A DNA stretch of 64,000 nucleotides from Lysobacter enzymogenes (lineage in GTDB: Bacteria > Pseudomonadota > Gammaproteobacteria > Xanthomonadales > Xanthomonadaceae): the NCBI RefSeq assembly GCF_023617245.1, contig NZ_CP067396.1, forward strand, positions 1,922,001 through 1,986,000. The letters run 5' to 3'. Positions 8,316 to 20,589 of the stretch are shown here, in pieces; the first letter of the stretch is position 1, and the number at the start of each line of letters is the position of its first letter. The notes under the pieces are model-generated. The model had not been told where the DNA came from and made no database searches. It saw only the letters and a program-made list of their open reading frames with translations. A program made the position numbers and the translations under genes.

Positions 8316-10102
8316 GCGTCGAAGCCTTCCGCCGCCAGCGCCATCAGCGGCGCGGTGCCGCTGTCGATCGCGGCCTTGTGCGCCTGGGTGCGCGGCAGCA
8401 GGCGGGCGAAGTAGAAACGCGCGGTCTCGCGCTTGCCGTCCTTGAACGCCTGGCTCTGGCCCGAAGCCTCGGCCGCGGCGACGCTGCGCGCCCACCAATA
8501 GGCCAGGCAGACGTAGCCGGAATAGAACAGGTAATCGTACGAAGCCGCGCCGACCTCGTCGGCGTCCGCGGCGGCGCGCTTGCCCACGCTCATGGTCAGC
8601 TGCAGCCATTCGCCGGCGGCCTTGCGCAACGGCGCGACGAATTCGGCGACCGCCGCGTTGTTCTCGTTCTGCGCGCAGAAGGCCTCGATCTTGGCCAGCA
8701 TCGCCTGCAGGCCCGCGCCCTGCAGCTGCATGACCTTGCGGCCGAGCAGGTCGAGCGCCTGGATGCCGGTGGTGCCTTCGTACAAGGTGGTGATGCGCGC
8801 GTCGCGGGCGAGCTGCTCCATGCCGTGTTCGGCGATGTAGCCGTGGCCGCCGAAGCACTGCAGCGCGTGATAGGTGCACTCCACGCCCCACTCGGTGAGG
8901 CAGGCCTTGACGATCGGGGTCATGAAGCCGATCAGCGCGTCGGCTTGCGCGCGTTCGGCCTCGTCCGGCGAGGCGTGGGCGATGTCGACCAGCAGCGCGG
9001 CGTCGTAGCCCATCGCGCGGCCGCCCTCGACCAGCGCCTTGCAGGTCAGCAGCATGCGCCGCACGTCGGGGTGGACGATGATCGGGTCGGCCGGCAGCTC
9101 GGGGAACTTCGGGCCCGACAGCGAGCGCATCTGCAAACGGTCGCGCGAATAGCGCAGCGCGTTCTGCAAGGCGCGGTCGGACAGGCCGAGGCCTTGCAGA
9201 CCCACGGCGAGGCGAGCGGTGTTCATCATCGTAAACATCGCCATCAGGCCCTTGTTCGGCTGGCCGATCAGGTAGCCCTGGGCGCCGTCGAAGTTCATCA
9301 CGCACGTGGCCGAGCCGTGGATGCCCATCTTGTGTTCGAGGCTGCCGCAGCGCACCGCGTTGGCTTCGCCGACGCTGCCGTCGCGCGCGACTTTCACCTT
9401 CGGCACGATGAACAGCGAAATGCCCTTGCTGCCGGCCGGCGCGTCCGGCAGGCGCGCGAGCACCAGGTGGATGATGTTGTCGGTGAGGTCGTGCTCGCCG
9501 GCGGTGATGAAGATCTTGGTGCCGCTGATCGAGTACGAGCCGTCGGCCTGCGGTTCGGCCTTGGTCTTGAGCAGGCCCAGGTCGGTGCCGCAATGCGGTT
9601 CGGTGAGGCACATGGTGCCGGTCCAGCGGCCTTCCACCAGCGGCTTGAGGAACACTTCCTGCTGCCATTCCTCGCCGTGGTGCAGCAGCGCTTCGGTGGC
9701 GCCGTGCGAGAGCAGCGGGAAGTTGCCCCAGGCCAGGTTGGCCGCGTCGATCATTTCCTTCAGCGGCACGCCGGCCGCGTGCGGCATGCCCTGGCCGCCG
9801 AACCGGGTTTCGGCGGTGAGGCCGGACCAACCGCCGTCGACGAACTGGTCGTAGGCCTGCTTGAAGCCCGGCGGCGTGGTCACCGCGCCGGTGGCCTTGT
9901 CGTGCTTGCAGCCGATCTGATCGCCCACGGCGTTGAGCGGGGCGAGCACGGTTTCGTTGAAGCGCGCGCCTTCTTCCAGCACCGCGTCGAGCACGTCGCG
10001 GGTGGCGTCGGCGTAACCCAGGCGCTGGAACTGCGCTTCGGCGCCGAGCACGTCGAACAGGACGAAACGCATGTCGGTCAGGGGGGCTTTGTAGGTGCTC
10101 AT
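8312..10102 (-). CDS. Acyl-CoA dehydrogenase, long FadE/DmdC-like type
   Basis: A 596-residue FAD-dependent dehydrogenase for fatty-acyl-CoA oxidation. Domains in order: an N-terminal segment found only in this long subfamily (1-75), the helical domain, the beta-barrel middle domain (CLTEPHCGTDLG about 160; GTKIFITAGEHD about 195), the C-terminal helical domain with the ARDARITTLYEGTTGIQALD signature (about 430-450, holding the catalytic-region Glu and the FAD contact), and an extra C-terminal domain (about 470-596). Length and order match the 590-600 residue proteins annotated as acyl-CoA or 3-methylmercaptopropionyl-CoA dehydrogenases. Substrate chain length cannot be read from the sequence. 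A lipoprotein gene overlaps its stop. Confidence 0.92.
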   Translation of the reverse strand: MSTYKAPLTDMRFVLFDVLGAEAQFQRLGYADATRDVLDAVLEEGARFNETVLAPLNAVGDQIGCKHDKATGAVTTPPGFKQAYDQFVDGGWSGLTAETRFGGQGMPHAAGVPLKEMIDAANLAWGNFPLLSHGATEALLHHGEEWQQEVFLKPLVEGRWTGTMCLTEPHCGTDLGLLKTKAEPQADGSYSISGTKIFITAGEHDLTDNIIHLVLARLPDAPAGSKGISLFIVPKVKVARDGSVGEANAVRCGSLEHKMGIHGSATCVMNFDGAQGYLIGQPNKGLMAMFTMMNTARLAVGLQGLGLSDRALQNALRYSRDRLQMRSLSGPKFPELPADPIIVHPDVRRMLLTCKALVEGGRAMGYDAALLVDIAHASPDEAERAQADALIGFMTPIVKACLTEWGVECTYHALQCFGGHGYIAEHGMEQLARDARITTLYEGTTGIQALDLLGRKVMQLQGAGLQAMLAKIEAFCAQNENNAAVAEFVAPLRKAAGEWLQLTMSVGKRAAADADEVGAASYDYLFYSGYVCLAYWWARSVAAAEASGQSQAFKDGKRETARFYFARLLPRTQAHKAAIDSGTAPLMALAAEGFDA

Positions 10103-10214
10103 GGGCTCGGTTCGCAGAGGGGAAAGGGAGTGGGGGCGACGGCGCGCAGGCGGGCGGGGAGCGCGGCGCGGACGGCATCGACCGATGCCGTGGCGCCGAG
10201 TCCCCGCTCCGGCG

Positions 10215-10697
10215 TTACCGCATCACGCCGGGCAAGCCCGGCGCCGGGCTCAGCGCGCTGCTGCGCTCGATCTGGAAGGTGCGTTGCTTGGCTTCGCTGG
10301 GGGTGGCGGCGATGTCGCCCGCGAGGCTGTAGTTGACGCTGCGGCCGCCGGCCAGCGCGTCGGCGATGGCGATGCGGGCGCCGCCGGCGGGCTTCAGCGC
10401 GAGGGTGACCACGTCGGCCGATTCCGGGCCGATCGACAGCGCCGGCTGGGCCTGCAGCTGGCCGGCGTTTTCCTCGCCGAGCTTGAGCTGCAGGTCGAGG
10501 CGGTCGAACTGCATCGGGATGCTGCTGAAGTTCTCGATCCGCAGGTCCACCGACCAGCTGCCGTCGGCCTTGACCGTGAGCTGCTGGATGCGCGCGGCCG
10601 GCTCGGACACGCGCCGCACCGGCCCGGTCTTGCAGCCCGCCAGCAGCGCCAGCAGCAGCGCCAGACCGATTACCCGCACCCAGACCGCTGCCTTCAT
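10215..10697 (-). CDS. LEA type 2 (WHy-like) lipoprotein
   Basis: A 160-residue lipoprotein. The signal sequence ends in the lipobox LLAGC (Cys about 22). The body is a beta-rich LEA-2/WHy-like domain (VKADGSWSVDLRIENFSSIPMQ) of the kind found in desiccation-related proteins and other periplasmic lipoproteins. The tail after about 140 is Pro/Gly-rich and probably unstructured. It lies 112 bp upstream of the acyl-CoA dehydrogenase on the same strand and could share its transcript. The function is unknown. Confidence 0.7.
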   Translation of the reverse strand: MKAAVWVRVIGLALLLALLAGCKTGPVRRVSEPAARIQQLTVKADGSWSVDLRIENFSSIPMQFDRLDLQLKLGEENAGQLQAQPALSIGPESADVVTLALKPAGGARIAIADALAGGRSVNYSLAGDIAATPSEAKQRTFQIERSSALSPAPGLPGVMR

Positions 10698-10858
10698 GCC
10701 GCCGCTCCGTTAAAACGCTCGTTGGGATGCCGAGGATACTACGGCGAATGGTGGGGCGGTCGCGACCCCGGGGCGGGCGGCCCGGTGGCGGCGGGGAGGG
10801 CGGTCGGCGCGGCGGGACGTGGTATCGGCGCGCGAGGCGAGCGTCGTAGGTGGATTGG

Positions 10859-10940
10859 CGCGGTCGCGGCTCGCGCCGCTCCTACAGTCGCAAACGAACC
10901 GGCCGCAGCCCCTGTAGGAGCGGCGCGAGCCGCGACCGCG
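10859..10940. repeat. Inverted pair of the GTAGGAGCGGCGCGAGCC repeat
   Basis: Two perfect 29-bp arms (10859-10887 and 10912-10940) in opposite orientation around a 24-bp spacer. Each arm contains CTGTAGGAGCGGCGCGAGCC followed by GCGACCGCG. The same arm recurs at 45917, 45976 and 51996, and with small changes at 58981 and 59052, always between genes. It could form a long stem in RNA. A REP/RAYT-type origin is plausible but no RAYT transposase gene is in the window. Confidence 0.88.
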
Positions 10941-10977
10941 ACAATTCAACCGCGCCGCAGGCCGGACACCCGTCGTC

Positions 10978-11625
10978 TCAATCCACCAACCCCTTGCGCG
11001 AGGCGTAGCGCACCAACTCCGCGCTGTTGCGCACGCCGAGCTTGTCGAGCACGCGGGCGCGGTGGTTCTCGGCGGTCTTGACGCTGATCGCCAGGCGCCG
11101 GGCGATCTCCTTGGTGGTCAGGGCGTCGGCGATCAGGTGGAAGACTTCGCGTTCGCGCGCGGTCAGGCGGCCGTAGGGATCGCCGAGGTCGCGGCCGGGG
11201 TGGCGCAGTTGCTCGGCCAGGGCGCGCGCGGCCTGCGGGCCGAAGTAACCGCGGCCGGCGTGGACTTCGCGCACCGCCGCCAGCAGTTCCGCCGCCGGGC
11301 TGTCCTTGACCACGTAGCCGGAGGCGCCGGCGCGCACCGCCTGCAGGATGTATTCGTCCTCCTGGTGCATGGTCAGCACCAGCACGCGCGGCGCGCGCGC
11401 CAGCTCGCGCAGGCGGCGGACCACTTCCAGGCCGTTGAGGCCCGGCATCGACAGGTCGGTGACGACCACGTCCGGTTGCAGTTCCTGCGCGCGCTGCAGC
11501 GTCTGCACGCCGTCGGCGGCCTGCGCCACCACGTCGATGCCGGCGCCGCGCAACAGGCCGGCCAGGCTCTCGCGAACCATGGTGTGGTCGTCGGCGATGA
11601 GCACGCGCACGCTGGGCTCGGACAT
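10978..11625 (-). CDS. NarL/FixJ-family response regulator
   Basis: A 215-residue two-component response regulator. The receiver domain (1-125) has the acidic pair DD (about 12), the phosphoacceptor Asp in VVVTDLSMPG (about 57), the T of VLTMHQ and the K of VVKDSP. A LuxR-type helix-turn-helix domain follows (LTAREREVFHLIADALTTKE... about 150-200). Its likely partner is the cytoplasmic histidine kinase gene 160 bp upstream on the same strand, itself part of the kinase operon, so this regulator may be the output of that cascade. Targets are unknown. Confidence 0.93.
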   Translation of the reverse strand: MSEPSVRVLIADDHTMVRESLAGLLRGAGIDVVAQAADGVQTLQRAQELQPDVVVTDLSMPGLNGLEVVRRLRELARAPRVLVLTMHQEDEYILQAVRAGASGYVVKDSPAAELLAAVREVHAGRGYFGPQAARALAEQLRHPGRDLGDPYGRLTAREREVFHLIADALTTKEIARRLAISVKTAENHRARVLDKLGVRNSAELVRYASRKGLVD

Positions 11626-11785
11626 GGCCGCAGCGTGCGCAGGGCGGCGCGGGGCGTCAAGCCGGGTGTCGGCGCGGACGCGCAGAGCGTGCCTGTGGGT
11701 GTAGTCGGCTGCAGGCGTACTGCGTTACGGGGCGGTGCGGACGGCCCGCCGCAGCGAGCGGGCGACGACGGTGCGCGCAGCGGTA

Positions 11786-12498
11786 TCAGGCGTAGTCGAG
11801 CGGCAGGCGCGCGCTCAGGCGCAGGCCCGCGCCGGGCGCGCTGGCGATTTCCAGGCGGCCGCCGTACAGGCGCAGGCGCTCGCGCATGCCGCCCAGGCCG
11901 TTGCCGCCGCTGGCCAGGGCCGCGACCGGATCGCAGCCGCGGCCGTCGTCGCGCACGTCCAGGTGCAGCTCGTCGCCGCGGCAGTGCAGGCCGATCCGCA
12001 CCCGCCGCGCCTGGGCGTGGCGCGCGGCGTTGGCCAGCGCTTCCTGGGCGGTGCGGAACAGCACGGTCTGCAGTTCGCCGTCGAGTTCGGGCAGCGCGCC
12101 CAGTTCCAGTTCGACCCGCGCGCCGTCGCGGCCGTCGTGGCTGCGCGCGAGCCAGCGCAGCGCCGCTTCCAGGCCGAGGTCGTCGAGGATGGGCGGGCGC
12201 AGCAGGCGCGAGAGTTCGCGGGTGTCTTCCAGAGTGTCGGCGCACAGCGCCAGGGCCTGGGCCAGCCCTTCGCGCAGCACGGTCTGTTGCGGTTCCAGCG
12301 CGGACTGGATGTCGTGCAGGCGCAGCTTGAGCGCGGTGAGGTTCTGGCCGACGCCGTCGTGCAGGTCGCGGGCGATGCGGCGGCGTTCGTCTTCCTGCAC
12401 CCGCCACACCGCGCGGCCGAGGCGGCGGAACTCGCGTTCGTTGCGCTGCAGCTGTTGCAGCAGTTCCTGGTAGAGCGTGCGCAGCTCGGAGGGATCGC

Positions 12499-12502
<4 letters not shown>
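11786..12502 (-). CDS. Soluble sensor histidine kinase (HisKA_3 type)
   Basis: A 238-residue kinase with no membrane segment. An N-terminal coiled-coil-like stretch (5-40) leads into the HisKA_3 dimerisation domain with phosphoacceptor His in RRRIARDLHDGVGQN (about 48). The HATPase domain follows (N box around LFRTAQEALANAARHA about 155; G boxes DDGRGCD and GGMRERLRLYGG). The ATG overlaps the stop of the upstream Ser/Thr kinase gene (ATGA), so the two are translationally coupled. With no sensor domain of its own, it probably receives its signal from the kinase/TPR protein or acts with it, and passes phosphate to the regulator at 10978-11625. Confidence 0.9.
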
Positions 12503-15923
<3,421 letters not shown>

Positions 15924-15927
<4 letters not shown>

Positions 15928-16856
15928 GAGGATGTGGCCTGCGCGCCCAGCACCCGGGTCCAGCGCAGCGGCGCGGCCGGCGGCTGCAGCGCCTCGAAGG
16001 CGCGCTGCGCCAGCAGCCACAGCGCGGCGCTGTCGGCGAAGGCGGCGAGCAGTTCCATGTCGAACTGGCTGATCGCCTCGCCGGCGCCGCGGCGGTCGGC
16101 GTAGACCGCGCCCAGGACCCGGCCGGCGTGCAGCAGCGGCAGGCACACCAGGCTTTGCAGGCCGCCGGTGACCACCGAGGAGCGCTGCGCCAGCCACGGG
16201 TCGTCGTCGATCCAGTTCACCACCACCGGCTGGCGTTCGCGCAGGCTGCGCTGGACCGCGCCGACGCTGCCGGAAAAGGCGCGCGCGTTGAGGTCCTCGT
16301 GCTCCAGCGACAAGCTGGCCTGGACCAGGAAGTCCTCGCCCTGGGCCAGCAGCAGGAAGCCGCGGCTGCAGCCGGCCAGTTCGACCACGCCGCGCAGGAT
16401 GTCGCCGGGCAGGTCGGCGGCCGCGGCGGCGGCGTCGAAGTCGCCCGCCATCGCGGCCTCGGCCGGCGGCGCCGCGCCGACCTCCAGCCGCCGGGTCCAC
16501 GCCTGCGACAGCGCGCGGCGCTCGCGCTCGCGCTCCTGCCAGGCCTGGGCCTCGGCCTCGTCGTGCAGCGAGAACTCGCACAGCACATCGCCGAAGCGCA
16601 GCCACGCTTCGCTGCGCTCGAGCACCGCCTGGGCGACCTGGATGCCGTCGACGTGCGAACCGTTCTTGCTGCCGCTATCGAGCAGCCGCCAGCCGTCCGC
16701 GCCGTGGGTCAGCTCGGCGTGCTGGCGCGAGACGGAGGGGTGGTCGATGCGCAACTCGCACGCGGGATCGCGGCCGATGCGCAAGCGCGAACCGGCGGGG
16801 ATCCATCGGCTGATGGCTGCGGCTTCGGGCGGGTAAACGATCAGGCGCGCCGGCAT
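15924..16856 (-). CDS. FHA-GAF domain signalling protein
   Basis: A 310-residue cytoplasmic protein. The N-terminal FHA domain (about 20-95) has the phosphothreonine-binding residues in IGRDPACELRIDHPSVSRQHAEL and SKNGSHVDG. A charged linker (about 100-125, ERERERRALSQAW) leads into a GAF-type sensor domain (about 145-295, LQSLVCLPLLHAGRVLGAVY). FHA domains bind phosphothreonine, and the next gene, overlapping its stop, is a Ser/Thr kinase, so the FHA protein is probably a partner or substrate reader of that kinase. It is the first gene of the four-gene signalling block. Confidence 0.9.
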
Positions 16857-16923
16857 GGCCGCATCTTACTTGGAACGCCCGCGCCCGCGTCGATGCCGGC
16901 GCGGGGCGGGCGCCGCGGCGCGC

Positions 16924-17961
16924 TCAGGGACCGTAGTCGCGCAGGTAGGCGACGCTGAAGCGCAGGGTCGCCGCGCCGGCGGCGAGTTCGCCGGCGTCGT
17001 TGCGGTGCGTGCGCGTGGCCCGCCATTCGTTGTCGATGTAGGTGCCGGCGCGGGTTTGCGCGCGCGTGCGCACGGCGTCGGCGGCGGCGAGCGCGGCGGC
17101 GTAGTCGGGCGTCGCCAGCGCCAGCGCGGTCTCGACGTCGTCGAGCAGGGCGTCGAAGCCGGGCTGCTCGGCCGCCGGCAGCAGGTCGACGCGGTCGCGC
17201 AGGCGCTGCAGTTTGGAGGCGATCACCAGCGGGGTCGGGCGCGCGTCGGCGAGGATCAGGAACTGCGAGAAGCCGCCGTAGGTGCCGCGCGCGCGCACGC
17301 TGCCGGCGGCGATCTCGTCGGTGACGTCGTAGAACGCGCCGCCCAGCGGCGCCTTGAACAGGCGCAGGCGGGTGCCGGCGGCGTAGGGCAGCCAGTGGGT
17401 GTGGATCTCGACCCGGCCGCTGCCCTTGAACTTGAGGCCGCCCGACAGCGGCGGCTGCACCGTCACCAACATCGGCAGGCTGCCCGGCAGGGTGGTGAGG
17501 TCGGTGTCGGGCAGGCGCGCGATCAGGTTCGGGTCGTACAGGCTCACGGTCTTGGCCGAGACGCCGAGCGCGGCCGGGCTGAGCCCGCTGGCGTCTTCGA
17601 AGTCGAGCAGCAGTTCGCCCACCACCGGGCCGGGCCAGCCGGGCAGGAACGGCAGGCGCACGGTCGCCTCGGCGTGGTTGCCGGTGGCGGCCACGGTCAC
17701 CGGCAACGGAATCTGGGCCGCGGCGGCGCCGCTGCCGAACAGCAATCCGGCGGCGGCGACCCAGGCGGCCAGTCGCGGCAGGATGCGGCGCGCGGCGCGC
17801 GGCGATTCGGTCGCGGCCGCGGCCGGGCCGGTCGGGTTGGACGCGGTAGGGATTGAGCGGGCGGGGATCGAGCCGGCAGTGATCGAGCCGGCAGTGATCG
17901 AGCAAGCAGCGAGCGAGCCGGCAAGGAGCGAGCCGGTCGGGATCGAATCGGTATGGCGCAT
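16924..17961 (-). CDS. Exported protein of unknown function with N-terminal pentapeptide repeats (DUF6689-like)
   Basis: A 345-residue protein starting at the ATG at 17961. Residues about 4-40 are seven pentapeptide repeats of the pattern S-I/L-x-A-G/R/C encoded by a 15-bp tandem repeat. A basic region and a signal-peptide-like helix follow (ILPRLAAWVAAAGLLFGSGAAAAQ, about 65-90), so the export signal is internal to the predicted start; no ATG or GTG lies closer to it. The mature domain is beta-rich (LPVTVAATGNHAEATVRLPFLPG) with a helical C-terminus. It resembles xanthomonad proteins annotated DUF6689, though I am not certain. A divergently transcribed subtilase gene starts 281 bp away. Confidence 0.65.
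   Translation of the reverse strand: MRHTDSIPTGSLLAGSLAACSITAGSITAGSIPARSIPTASNPTGPAAAATESPRAARRILPRLAAWVAAAGLLFGSGAAAAQIPLPVTVAATGNHAEATVRLPFLPGWPGPVVGELLLDFEDASGLSPAALGVSAKTVSLYDPNLIARLPDTDLTTLPGSLPMLVTVQPPLSGGLKFKGSGRVEIHTHWLPYAAGTRLRLFKAPLGGAFYDVTDEIAAGSVRARGTYGGFSQFLILADARPTPLVIASKLQRLRDRVDLLPAAEQPGFDALLDDVETALALATPDYAAALAAADAVRTRAQTRAGTYIDNEWRATRTHRNDAGELAAGAATLRFSVAYLRDYGP
17849..17953. repeat. Seven degenerate copies of a 15-bp tandem repeat inside a coding region
   Basis: Units such as GGGATCGAGCCGGCA and GTGATCGAGCCGGCA repeat seven times with no gaps. The period keeps the frame of the minus-strand gene, giving pentapeptides SIPTG, SLLAG, SLAAC, SITAG, SITAG, SIPAR, SIPTA. The two SITAG units are adjacent copies differing at few bases, which suggests recent slippage. 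Confidence 0.85.
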
Positions 17962-18242
17962 GTCGGTGTCGTCCCCTGTACGTCGCGGATTGGCCTCGCC
18001 GGGCCGCGGCGGCCTGGCCGTCGCGACGGTAACCCGGAACCCGTCGGGTCCGCATGAACCGGCCGCCGGCCCGTCGTAGCCGGCGCGAGGCGACGCCGAT
18101 CCGAGCCTACTGTGCGTCCGGTCGCCGGTCTGTAGGGGTTTTCCCTCATGCGGACTGGGCGGTCTCCCGGATGTCGCCGCGCCCGCGCGCCGGGCCAAGG
18201 TGGGCCACCCGGTCGTCGGGGAACGCAGGGAGTCCGCACGAC

Positions 18243-19634
18243 ATGCAACGCAATCGCCGCACCTTGGTAAAACTGACCGCACTGGCCCTGGGCATGGCCG
18301 CCAGCGGCGTCAGCCTCGCCGCCGCCCGCCTCGACGCCGCGCTCGAGCGCGCCCTGGCCGGCGCCGCGGACACCGCGCCGCTCGAGGTGGTGGTCGCCTA
18401 CAACCAGCCCGGCCCGCTGCGCGCGGCCCAGGTGCAGGCGCTGAAGCTGCTCGGCATCGACAAGGGCGTGAGCATGCGCGCGCTGCCGATCGCCGGCGCG
18501 CTGGCGACGCCGGCGCAGATCCGCGCGCTGTCGCAACGCGGCGACGTGCTGTCGATCCACCTCAACAAGCCGCTGCGCTACTACAACCAGGAAGCGCGCG
18601 AACTGTCCGGGGTCAACCGGGTCCAGGCCAACCCCGGCGACTTCGGCCGCCCCGTGCCGTTCACCGGCCGCGGCGTTGCGGTGATGATCAACGACTCGGG
18701 CATCGACGCCACCCACGCCGATCTCAAGTACGGCCAGCGCGTGGTGCAGAACGTGCAGGCGCTGACCAACCTGCATTCGCTGCTGGATTTCCTGCCGGTG
18801 ACGGTGCTGGAGAACCAGCTCAACACCGACATCAGCTCCGGCCACGGCACCCACTGCGCCGGCACCGTCGGCGGCAGCGGCGCGCAGTCCGCCGGCCTGT
18901 ACCGCGGCGTGGCCACCGGCGCGGCGCTGGTCGGCTACGGCTCCGGCGCGGTGATCTCGATCCTCGACGCGGTCGGCGGTTACGACTACGCGATCTCGCA
19001 CAAGAACAGCTTCGCCTCGCCGATCCGGGTGATCTCCAACTCCTGGGGCACCTCCGGCGCGTTCGACCCGACCGACCCGGTCAACCTAGCCAGCTACGAG
19101 GCCTACAAGAACGGCATCGTCAGCGTGTTCGCCGCCGGCAACGACGGCCCCAACGCCAACACCCACAATCCCTACGCGCAGGCGCCGTGGGTGATCTCGG
19201 TCGGCGCCGGCAACAAGGACGGCACGCTCGCCGACTTCTCCTCGCGCGGCAATCCGGGCGAGAGCGGCGGCTTCACCATGCCCGACGGGCAGGCCTGGAC
19301 CTACGTCAACGAGCCGACCCTGGTCGCCACCGGCGTGGACATCGTGTCCACCCGCGCGCTGACCGGCGCGCTGCCGCTGCTCGCCGCGCAGCAGGACGCC
19401 GCGCTCGGCGCGCGCGCACTGTTCTACACCCACATGAGCGGCACCTCGATGGCCACGCCGCACGTCGCCGGCATCGTCGCCCTGCTGCTGGAAGCCAAGC
19501 CGTCGCTGCAGCCGCTGGAGGTCAAGCAGATCCTCAGCCAGACCGCCAACCCGATGCCGGGCCGGCAGCGTTTCGAAGTCGGCAGCGGCCATGTCGACGC
19601 CTATGAAGCGGTGGGGGTCGCCAACGCCTATTGA
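18243..19634 (+). CDS. Secreted S8 family serine peptidase (subtilase)
   Basis: A 463-residue subtilisin-like protease with an export signal (residues 1-27, KLTALALGMAASGVSLAAA). A short prodomain-like region (28-110) is followed by the catalytic domain with the full triad: Asp in VMINDSGIDATHAD (about 155), His in SSGHGTHCAGT (about 203) and Ser in MSGTSMATPHVAGI (about 401). The oxyanion Asn region is ISNSWGTSG / FAAGNDGPN. The protein ends soon after the domain and has no P-domain or C-terminal secretion extension. The ATG at 18243 was chosen because the signal peptide starts there. A strong terminator follows at 19791. Extracellular proteases of this kind are a hallmark of predatory Lysobacter. 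Confidence 0.93.
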   Translation: MQRNRRTLVKLTALALGMAASGVSLAAARLDAALERALAGAADTAPLEVVVAYNQPGPLRAAQVQALKLLGIDKGVSMRALPIAGALATPAQIRALSQRGDVLSIHLNKPLRYYNQEARELSGVNRVQANPGDFGRPVPFTGRGVAVMINDSGIDATHADLKYGQRVVQNVQALTNLHSLLDFLPVTVLENQLNTDISSGHGTHCAGTVGGSGAQSAGLYRGVATGAALVGYGSGAVISILDAVGGYDYAISHKNSFASPIRVISNSWGTSGAFDPTDPVNLASYEAYKNGIVSVFAAGNDGPNANTHNPYAQAPWVISVGAGNKDGTLADFSSRGNPGESGGFTMPDGQAWTYVNEPTLVATGVDIVSTRALTGALPLLAAQQDAALGARALFYTHMSGTSMATPHVAGIVALLLEAKPSLQPLEVKQILSQTANPMPGRQRFEVGSGHVDAYEAVGVANAY

Positions 19635-19790
19635 TCGATCCGGCCCGGTCTCGCGCGGCGCCACGCCGACGCGGCCGCGCCGTCACCGGGTTCGGACGGG
19701 TGGCGAACCCCGTCCGTACTTCGCCCGCAGCGCCGCGTCCCCGGCGTTGCGGGCGCTCTCTCCAGCGAGTCGTTGCACGATTGTCATGAG

Positions 19791-19826
19791 CGGATGCCCG
19801 GGAAGTTTCGGGCATCCGTTTTTTTA
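19791..19826 (+). terminator. Intrinsic terminator after the subtilase gene
   Basis: Perfect stem CGGATGCCCG-GGAAGTTT-CGGGCATCCG followed by seven T's, 157 bp downstream of the subtilase stop. Confidence 0.88.
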
Positions 19827-19920
19827 TCCGCCGCGTCCAGGACGCGCAGGACGCGCAGGACGCGAGGTGGCGAAGGTGAGGGCATCGGCCTTGCGGCGCG
19901 GCGACATAAGGTCGATGCGG

Positions 19921-20000
19921 ATCGGATCGGATCGGATCGGATCGGATCGGATCGGATCGGATCGGATCGGATCGGATCGGATCGGATCGGATCGGATCGG
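19921..20000. repeat. Perfect (ATCGG)16 pentanucleotide microsatellite
   Basis: Sixteen uninterrupted copies of ATCGG over 80 bp. Period five is not a multiple of three, so unit loss or gain would shift any overlapping frame. No support for a gene through it was seen. Confidence 0.98.
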
Positions 20001-20038
20001 TGAGGCTTGCATAGCGGCCAGGCGGGCACATAGTGTGT

Positions 20039-20094
20039 GAGCCGCGAGCCGCGAGCCGCGAGCCGCGAGCCGCGAGCCGCGAGCCGCGAGCCGC
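20039..20094. repeat. Perfect (GAGCCGC)8 heptanucleotide microsatellite
   Basis: Eight uninterrupted copies of GAGCCGC over 56 bp, 38 bp after the ATCGG array and of unrelated sequence. Confidence 0.98.
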
Positions 20095-20238
20095 GTGCGG
20101 CAGGCGACGAAACGGGCGATCAGGGCGGCGATGCGGTGGCGACGCGAAACCACTGGAATGCATTGGCGCGACTGCATCGCGCACTGGACGCAATGAGGGA
20201 ATGCGTCGCGCTGAAGCACGCGCAAGGCGAGCGTTGCC

Positions 20239-20589
20239 TCAGTCGGAGCCGCGAGTGCGCTTGAGCTGCGATTCGACGGGGGAGTAGCGGTGCGCGGGCG
20301 TCGGCGACCGGGAGCGCACTGGTTCGGGCAGGCGCGCCTGGGCGACGAGTCTGGAGCCGGAGGCGGCCGCGATCGTCAGCGCCGCGGCCGGGGCGGCGGC
20401 GGGCGCGACGAGCTCGCGGGGTGGTCCGCGCAGTTCGGAGACGAGGGATTCGGAGTCCGCGGCGGACGCTCGCGAAAAAGAAGGAACCGCCGCTCGGGCC
20501 AACAACGCCAGCGCCGAGACGGCGGTCAGTACGAAGAGATAGCGTGGCAGCGCGCGGAACGTGTCCTGGACCCAATTCGCCGCCTTCAT
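20239..20589 (-). CDS. Small membrane-anchored hypothetical protein
   Basis: A possible 116-residue protein with one membrane segment near the N-terminus (about 16-34, YLFVLTAVSALALLARAAV) and an Ala/Pro/Ser-rich tail. The start MKAANWVQDTFRALPRY is a normal-looking amphipathic leader. The family is not recognised. It lies alone between a microsatellite tract and a gene-poor stretch, and GC-rich sequence easily yields spurious frames, so this is a moderate call. Confidence 0.45.
   Translation of the reverse strand: MKAANWVQDTFRALPRYLFVLTAVSALALLARAAVPSFSRASAADSESLVSELRGPPRELVAPAAAPAAALTIAAASGSRLVAQARLPEPVRSRSPTPAHRYSPVESQLKRTRGSD

Larger units (their letters stand above)
19635..20238. other. 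604-bp intergenic tract with a terminator and two microsatellites
   Basis: Holds the terminator at 19791-19826 and the perfect arrays (ATCGG)16 and (GAGCCGC)8, 38 bp apart. The reading frames that run through the arrays are open only because neither unit contains a stop codon; I see no believable gene. Confidence 0.6.

Noticed and set aside
7875..10178. Single 767-residue reading from the dehydrogenase region into the lipoprotein
   Set aside because: The upstream part is the wrong frame of the acyl-CoA dehydrogenase; the lipoprotein begins at the GTG at 8315.
19918..20097. CRISPR-like array
   Set aside because: Units are 5 and 7 bp without spacers, so these are microsatellites.
19824..20225. 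Coding frames through the ATCGG and GAGCCGC arrays
   Set aside because: The arrays contain no stop in any frame, so the frames are open by construction; no start site or domain supports them.
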